Source: Pestalotiopsis fici W106-1
Lineage: Eukaryota; Ascomycota; Sordariomycetes; Amphisphaeriales; Sporocadaceae
Assembly (NCBI RefSeq): GCF_000516985.1
Contig: NW_006917092.1
Coordinates: 1,628,619 to 1,692,618 of the forward strand
DNA length: 64,000 nucleotides
Direction of reading: 5' to 3'
This document shows positions 57,793-64,000 of the stretch, piece after piece; within the stretch, counting starts at the first letter, position 1, and every line of letters starts with the position of its first letter. The notes beneath the pieces are model-generated. The model saw only the letters and a program-made list of their open reading frames with translations, did no database searches and was not told where the DNA came from. Position numbers and translations under genes: made by a program.

Positions 57793-58613
57793 TTACCCTA
57801 TTTTGTGGCATTGCACCTGGTGTCGGACTTTCATGTAGATTGGCACTTCAATTCCCATACACTAGGCTATTGGTGATCAAGACAAACTTTATTTGGTTTC
57901 ATTCTACATTTCTTTCTTTACCTTTCCTTGCAAAAGATAGTGAACCATAGCTCCTCTAGATTACGACATAAGTACCATGATTCTATCATAACCCATTGTG
58001 TTTGCCACTTGCTGAAATCATGATCGAGTCACATGACCAACCAACTTGCTGTCAGCCGAACTGATTTGTGCCATCGGTCATTTTGCCCTGCAGTGCCGAG
58101 TTGTTGCTGCACAGGAGGCCTATTTGGAACCTGATGTTTAAGAGCAGAATGATGTGTTCGACGATCAAAGGGGTGGGAGGAAGGAGGCGTCAAGAATACA
58201 TCAGTCTCTTCAGGCTACGAAGCGCGAATCAGTCTGGTTTCAGCGCAGATTTTGACGACTAACAACAGTATTATATGCCAGCTAGCAGAAAGTCCAAACA
58301 ATTTCGTACAATACTGATCAATTACTCGAGAAATAAATATTCGATATACCTGTAAGGTTACCTCGTTGCAATTTGAGACTCAGGTATTGCGACCAATTAC
58401 AAGGGACTGAGCGGACTTAGGGAATCGGGGTTAACATGAGCTTCAATGCACTGGACATGTTAGCGCAACAACTTACAGGGATGCTGTATGCGTTTTGTTG
58501 GAGGCCATTCCCGTTATGCCCCAACCCCTTTCGATTCGTGCTCTATTTGTAACAATACTACAATTCGATTTCAAGGAGGAGAAACTCATTGTCACTGCCG
58601 CAGCACTACAGAA
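57793..58613. other. Intergenic
   Basis: Promoter of the SDR at 58614. No gene seen. Confidence 0.5.
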
Positions 58614-59785
58614 ATGGACACGATGAGTTCACCAGCCCCAACTTTCGACAACGTTGAGGAGCGGGCCGGGGTACGCAGCTTCCTGCGTAGACAAGTCTAT
58701 GAAAAGCCTACACTTCCAGAAAATGTCGATCTACAGGGCCAGACTGCCATCGTGACAGGATCTAACACTGGCATTGGACTCGAGTGCGCTCGACAGCTTC
58801 TAGACTATGGCTTGGGCAAGTTGATTATAGCTGTGCGCAACGAGTCCAAAGGTCAAAAGGCACGTGAAACCTTGCTATCAGGCCGTCAAGAACCCCTTCC
58901 TGATGTCGAGGTTTGGAACCTAGAGCTCTCATCATATGACAGTGTCATGTCTTTTGCAGAGCGTGCCAAGGCCCTAAATCGGCTGGATATTGTTGTGCTT
59001 AATGCCGGAATATCTAACCAATTCTATTCCAAAGTCGCTTCTACGGGGCACGAGCAGACAATGCAGGTGAATATCCTATCCACAGCACTACTGGCCATTT
59101 TGCTTCTTCCCATCATCAAGGCCAAGAAGCACCAGGGACACCCTGGCCGGTTGGTATTCGTCTCGTCCGACATGGCATCATGGGCCACGCTCAAAGAAAA
59201 GGACGTGGTACCTCTTCTACCAGCGCTAGACGACCCGAAGAACATGGATCTCGGTCGATATGCTACCTCGAAGCTCCTCGGCCAACTCTTTGTGTCGGAA
59301 CTGTCAAAGAGGGTCTCTCCGTCGCTCGCCATCATAACAATGCCCAATCCGGGATGGGCATACGGTACCGGGCTGGGAAAGACCGAGGGTTGGACTATTG
59401 GTGACACCATCATCGCCGTGCCGCGGAGAATCCTTGGACGGCCGCCCAGCGTAGCCGCTCGACTCGTCACCATTGGCACCGTTGCCTTTGGCGCCGAGGC
59501 ACATGGGCAATACATAGAAAGTGGCAAAATGCAACCGTATGTACAATCCCGGGATTTCGGTATCCAGATCCCTAACACAACTTTTCTGGTTTTGTTGCAT
59601 CTAGCAATAATCACTTTGCAACTGCTTTCTTTTTCTCTCACATACCGTTTGCTAATATTGTTACTAATAGAAAGGCACCTTTTGTCTACTCTAAGGACGG
59701 CGAGCGTGTGGCCAAGACACTGTGGGACGAAATCATAGCCGAATTATCGTTTGCTAAAGTCGGAGATATTCTTAAAGAGCTATGA
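58614..59785 (+). CDS. Short-chain dehydrogenase, retinol-dehydrogenase/WWOX-like
   Basis: Exons 58614-59536 and 59671-59785 give 345 residues; the intron is 134 bp. Cofactor motif TGSNTGIG, LNAGI for the NAG site, FVSSDMASW with the catalytic Ser, and Tyr/Lys in GRYATSKLLGQLF are all present. The C-terminal exon supplies KAPFVYSKDGERVAKTLWDE, the usual end of this SDR group, so the second exon is well supported. The open frame runs upstream to 58488, but MDTMSSPAP at 58614 is the family-like start. A cytosolic or membrane-associated reductase of unknown substrate. Confidence 0.9.
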
Positions 59786-60732
59786 TGAGGAAAACAGTCT
59801 CTTGAGTCTAGAGTAGTCGCAGGACATGTATTTATACCGTTTTGATCGGTTCCGGGCTAGTGTTTTGTGAGAGGTACCGTTCACTTTTGTTGTTTTGGAA
59901 TGAGCCGATGATGCTAGTTTGCATAGTATAGTGAATGTATCCGTGATGTACTGAGCACTATTCACTTAATGTAATTGAACATTGCTCTGTGAGAAACGCA
60001 TACTGCACTGCTCCTGTCTTATCCAGGCTCTTTTCAAAATTGAATCCTGCTGCCCTGAAATCCAGATACAGCAGATTTCCACCAAGAGTGTTACTGTAGT
60101 AAATCATGGCAGCTCCCCGCTTGATAGCGCGAGCAGTCAAGTAGGTATGTACGTATCATCAACACATTCATCGTATGGCCACAGCGTTCTGGGGCAGGAG
60201 TAGGCTACAGTTCATTTTAGAGGCCAGAACTGCGATGCGCTGATGTCGGACGAGATGCTGGGTGGTGAACAATTTTGAAAATAACACAGATCAGAAATAT
60301 ATAGCACAAGACTTAGATCACAGTTTGTTTCACAATGTCTTCAGGTCTTGATCATCTCCGAGTCAAATATTTTGATTATTTAGTTCGTTTTCTTTGAATG
60401 GGCGAGAACTCAAATGGAGCTAGTAGTATTTTTTTATCTATGTGGAGTGGAGGATTTAGGATCATAGCTAGAAATACCTCAGGTGGCATTATATGGGAAT
60501 CCTGGGTTACGAAACTTACATGATCAGAATCTAAACATCGTTCAATTGGTTGATATTATTCATATGTAAAGCATAAATGCAGCTATCATCGAGCTTGATA
60601 GCGTGAAATTAAAGATAGTCTGCATGTACCAACTGTTTCCTCATTTCGTCCCTCGAAGGAAGCCATACTATCCCCAGCGCGTCAGGCATCTCCAGTGGTG
60701 ACCATCAAGGGTGACCAAGAAGCATTGTTAGA
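59786..60732. other. Intergenic, convergent 3' ends
   Basis: Between the converging SDR and PI-PLC-like genes. AT-rich; no gene seen. Confidence 0.55.
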
Positions 60733-61983
60733 TTAACAAGCAATCCTTTTGTAGAAAGCTTCAAGCGCCTGGGAGGAGCTCGGGCGGCTTTCGATAGGCG
60801 TATCCCACGTCAATGCATCAGCACCAGTAGATATCTCGTCATCTTGGCGTGCAACCTTCTTTTTTGCCCGCTCCATGTTGATGGCGAGACACCCATCGGC
60901 CAAGTTTGTGTCTTCCACGGCGTCTATCACGATCGCCCGATAATCATCCGGAGCGGTCATAAACACCGTAGGGAACTTGGTTCCACTATCTCTCAAAGCA
61001 GCTGTAGTCTTGGCAAAGTCCTTCAGATACTGAGGTAGGCTTTTGTTCCTCGATTTGGCGCCGTCGATAATGGATACTTTGTACCACTCTTCGCCATCAG
61101 CTTTCGCCATAGGGTCAAAGAAAGATTTGAGGGAGGCAGTCTTCATAAATCCGGGCCAAGCATTCCAAAACTGCATAATGATATTGTACCCAGAACCGCC
61201 TATCGCCTCCTTTGCGAGCGCAAGAAAGACCGCACCATCTGTCAATTCCTTGGACCATTTGATCATCGGTGGTTCGTTTTCACCCCAGGAAGATCGCGGG
61301 AAGATGCCCTTCAAGTCATAACCACCAACATATTTTTCGCCACGCCAGTGATTGATCACAACACAGGCACCGGAGCTCGAAGAAATCAGTTCATCGAGTT
61401 GAAGGTCTTTCAGCTTCTTGTTCCTATCGGCGTCCTTGGGTCGATAAAGTTTTTCGATGCCTTGTAGCTCTTTGAACAAGTTGGTCCATTCCATCTGCGT
61501 AAAGTCCCGGCATTGCTCATCCACGGCAAACCCGCCATAGCCAGAGATGTCCAAGACGACAAGTTCTTTGTTCTCCTTGAGGAATTCATTGATGCCCTGG
61601 ATGATTTCTTGGAGGGACTCGCCACAGGCACCTTCCCATCTTGGAAATGCAGCCTTCAAGGCCAACGCGAGGGCCTTCACAGGCGGCGGGCCGAGCACCC
61701 CCATGCCGATCAAAGCACTAGTGGGCACTCCATCGATCTTTGTGTAGTGGCCGCAAAAGTACTTGCCCTGACTGATGTCAAGACGAACGTCAAAGTATCT
61801 GATTCCAAGTCGCAATTGTTCCTTGATGGTTTTGGTTTGCGTGAGGGTTACTGACGGAGTGCCGAATGTCGTATGTTTGCCATGACGAGACATGCCAGAA
61901 TCATGGGAGCCTGGAAACATGATATGTTCGATCTTCTGCTTTCCGAGCACGTTCAAGTTGGACGACATCCAGTTTGAAGCCAT
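60733..61983 (-). CDS. PI-PLC X-domain-like phosphodiesterase
   Basis: Intronless, 416 residues from 61983 (MASNWMSSNLNVLG); the frame is open to 62031 but the NWMSS start matches relatives. The bacterial-type PI-PLC catalytic pattern is visible: first His in MFPGSHDSGM, RYFDVRLD with the catalytic Arg and Asp, and the second His in FCGHYT. LVVLDISGYGG is a later core strand. No EF-hand, C2 or Y-domain and no signal peptide. It resembles secreted or cytosolic PLC-like phosphodiesterases, which cleave glycerophosphoinositol-type bonds; the real substrate is unknown. The active-site residues look intact. Confidence 0.85.
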   Translation of the reverse strand: MASNWMSSNLNVLGKQKIEHIMFPGSHDSGMSRHGKHTTFGTPSVTLTQTKTIKEQLRLGIRYFDVRLDISQGKYFCGHYTKIDGVPTSALIGMGVLGPPPVKALALALKAAFPRWEGACGESLQEIIQGINEFLKENKELVVLDISGYGGFAVDEQCRDFTQMEWTNLFKELQGIEKLYRPKDADRNKKLKDLQLDELISSSSGACVVINHWRGEKYVGGYDLKGIFPRSSWGENEPPMIKWSKELTDGAVFLALAKEAIGGSGYNIIMQFWNAWPGFMKTASLKSFFDPMAKADGEEWYKVSIIDGAKSRNKSLPQYLKDFAKTTAALRDSGTKFPTVFMTAPDDYRAIVIDAVEDTNLADGCLAINMERAKKKVARQDDEISTGADALTWDTPIESRPSSSQALEAFYKRIAC

Positions 61984-62658
61984 TTTGTCTGTAGGAAGGG
62001 CGTGAAGGTATAGAGAAGCCTGTAAATTCAAATGGTGAGAAGGGTATTGTTTCCAACCAGGGGAGCGTCAAGATATTCTTATCCAGAATGATTATTTCTC
62101 GTTTTCCGGGTCCTTTAGTGGGCATGGGAAATGCTTTTATACTCCACAAGCTTGATCAAATCGCGATATCATTTTGTACGCCGCTCTCACTGTTCCAAGA
62201 CACCGTAATACACACGAAACTTTTTCTGCCAGTCTGTCAATGCAAAATTTGGACATGACTGTAATAATACGAACGAAGCAAGAGTCAAAACATAGTAAAA
62301 ATCAGCAGTACGTCAGCCTTTGACAGGCTTGGATGAACACACTTGAATTCACAAGACTGTAGCTGGCATGATGCAAGGCATCGGTATGACCTAATTTCAA
62401 GTTTGATAAAGACGAGGTCACAGAGCTTTGTAAGAACTCAAGTACTGCTTAACAGACTCCAATCACAAGAACCTAGATAGTCTTTGTACTGCTCTATTAT
62501 CCTCGAACGCCATTTGAAAGAATGCATGGACTACTCCAGACACTGTCATTTGCAGGCAGGTTAAAAAAAGGCTAAACTGTAACTTCCAACCCCAAAATCA
62601 CATCACTCGTAAGACTCAGCATCCATCGGTAAATGTGGACTTGTGCTTACTTGCATCT

Positions 62659-62960
62659 TCAGTACAGGTATTCTACAATGCAGATAATGTGTAAAGCTAG
62701 GCCGAACAACGTGACCAGCAGCATTACGATAGATGTTTTGACCGTCTGGTGATTATGCATTGCTTTGGAAATTCGGTCCAACTAGCCTTGCTTTGATTCA
62801 CGGCAATTCGAACGCAAACTCGCTATCATTGTATTGTCTCGCTGTACAGAACTTCCTACGATCCTGGGCTGCTTAATACGAGACAATAAATCCTGCGCTG
62901 ATAAAGGCTCCGGTTTAGGCTTTGTGATACGAAAGGTAATTCACAGGTTTCAAGCTGCAG
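62659..62960 (-). pseudogene. Possible decayed membrane-protein tail
   Basis: Read leftwards, one frame gives QDLLSRIKQPRIVGSS, then VQRDNTMIASLRSNCRESK, an in-frame TAG, then LDRISKAMHNHQTVKTS and a hydrophobic segment IVMLLVTLFGLALHIICIV before TGA. A coiled-coil-like stretch followed by a TM helix across one TAG suggests a relic; CAG-to-TAG would restore it. Family not recognised. Confidence 0.25.
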
Positions 62961-63326
62961 TAATCTGAAGTACCTTTAATTTTGTCTTTGAAAAGTGGTG
63001 CCTCCGGCGAATAAGCTCGGTAGGTAGAATGCATGACAGGAATTGCAAAGCATTTAAAATAGGCGTAATTTCTTATTTAAATTTGCATGGGCGAGTGTAA
63101 AGCAATTTCTTGCTAATTAAAATAGCGCTTTTCAATTTAAATTTAACAAAGTACCCCTAAGCCAGCCCAGAGCAGGCAGCTACCGACTAATGCTAGATTG
63201 TAGCTGGGATACTGTCACGGCATCCAATATCACTGTACGATATGGGCAAAGAGCATGCTCGCAATCGTTGGGAAACGATCGCGAACTGGGACCCATATGC
63301 CCACGGGACGGTACCGGTGCCATACA

Positions 63327-63346
63327 GTATCTGTCATGACAGATAC
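63327..63346. repeat. Perfect 20-bp palindrome
   Basis: GTATCTGTCA followed by its exact reverse complement, in AT-rich gene-free sequence. Could be a symmetric protein-binding site or part of a relic element. Confidence 0.5.
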
Positions 63347-63457
63347 CTTAATTATATTTAACAGCGAACTCCAGCCTTAGGTTCTCTCAATCACAAATAT
63401 AAATTAAATAAATATATACCTTCTTATTAGTGACATGTTAGTCTCTTCAAGTCGTTG

Positions 63458-63480
63458 CAATTATCCATTAATGATAATTG
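63458..63480. repeat. Inverted repeat, 8-bp arms with 7-nt spacer
   Basis: CAATTATC (63458-63465) and GATAATTG (63473-63480) flank CATTAAT. AT-rich, so chance is possible. Confidence 0.4.
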
Positions 63481-64000
63481 TGACAGCCTTTGAAAGTTGT
63501 TGAGTCATGTTGCGGGCATGCATCGGCTTTTTTCAACGTGACATTAATCCATTCCAGTATTGAACGCACCATCACATACGACCATACGCACTAAGTTAGA
63601 ATACTCGGCATCCCGTCCGCTCTGCCCTAAATAAAGTGGTGACGGCGGATATAGCTGCGTGTTTGCACATATTGAGCAAAAGGCATTGATTTATCGTCGA
63701 ACATAGCGTTAACGGTCCGATAGTGGAACAAGAACGTCTTCGAATTAGTCCTCCTCCTAGGTGACACAGCGTTTCATTTATTACGACTTGGCAAGTTGAA
63801 GAGTGGAGTCAAATAGGGATTTCTAGACTGAAAAGAGTGTGGTGCTATTTAATGCTGGGCACAAACTAGGACCAGTCATGACAGCCAAAAAAATGAAAGC
63901 CCAGAAATCATTATATGCGCAAGACTTCCACTGCGTCTTCGTCGTATGTGTTTTTTTTTTCCCCCTTTCTTCTTTCCCTACTTGTTTCCGCGCCAGCAGC

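Larger units (their letters stand above)
61984..64000. other. Gene-poor, partly AT-rich end of the window
   Basis: About 2 kb with no intact gene. It includes a decayed frame at 62659-62960 (minus), AT-rich patches at 63040-63150 and 63340-63480, a 20-bp palindrome at 63327 and an inverted repeat at 63458-63480. It may be old, mutated repeat sequence. Confidence 0.5.

Noticed and set aside
61984..64000. Transposon or telomere-proximal repeat
   Set aside because: No transposase or reverse-transcriptase frames, terminal repeats or TTAGGG arrays seen; only AT-rich patches and short palindromes.
1..64000. tRNA, rRNA or CRISPR features
   Set aside because: No cloverleaf T-loop signatures, rRNA-like segments or regularly spaced repeats were noticed by eye; a covariance-model scan would be decisive.

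Overview
The window is nuclear DNA of a filamentous ascomycete (Pezizomycotina), most likely a Sordariomycete and possibly Hypocreales. The evidence is short introns (about 45-200 bp) with GTAAGT-type donors, CTAAC/CTGAC branch sites and CAG/TAG acceptors, Zn2Cys6 regulators, a DUF3176 protein, a pisatin-demethylase-like P450, and gene-sized intergenic spacers. I cannot name the species. I rebuilt exons by hand from splice signals and frame continuity. About 25 protein-coding genes are well supported. I saw no tRNA, rRNA, CRISPR array or intact transposon.

Region 1 (1-12.4 kb) looks like a catabolic gene cluster: MFS transporter (partial), polyol-type short-chain dehydrogenase, class II ketose-bisphosphate aldolase, RpiB-type sugar-phosphate isomerase, Zn2Cys6 regulator and a dihydroxyacetone-kinase-family kinase. 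Dehydrogenase + DAK-type kinase + RpiB-type isomerase + regulator is the gene set I know from erythritol/erythrulose use in Yarrowia and from bacterial tetritol pathways, so I infer tetritol or related polyol catabolism. A 10-mer, CGAGGCGCGG, occurs three times, only in two of this cluster's promoters.

Region 2 (12.7-25.6 kb) is mostly housekeeping: a secreted stand-alone AA8 cytochrome domain, an M13 (neprilysin-like) membrane metallopeptidase, an Hrd3/SEL1L ER-degradation component, a WDR89-like WD40 protein convergent with an FRG1-like protein, and a 2OG-Fe(II) oxygenase.

Region 3 (26.1-43 kb) carries a DUF3176 membrane protein broken by an in-frame TAG, a CTF1/FarA-like fatty-acid/cutinase regulator, then a GNAT-fold acyltransferase-like protein resembling LuxI/FeeM synthases, a P450, an LCMT-type methyltransferase, a short-chain dehydrogenase and a FATP/Fat1-type acyl-CoA synthetase. 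There is no PKS, NRPS or terpene synthase, so these may form a small fatty-acyl (N-acyl amino acid-like) metabolite cluster without a classical core enzyme. This is inference.

Region 4 (43-64 kb) is accessory: an unknown acidic protein, a kynurenine-formamidase-like hydrolase, a glutathione transferase, two tandem zinc-finger-like paralogs (one truncated), a third Zn2Cys6 regulator, a short-chain dehydrogenase and a PI-PLC-like phosphodiesterase. Long gene-poor stretches lie between them; the last 2 kb are AT-rich with palindromes and a decayed reading frame.
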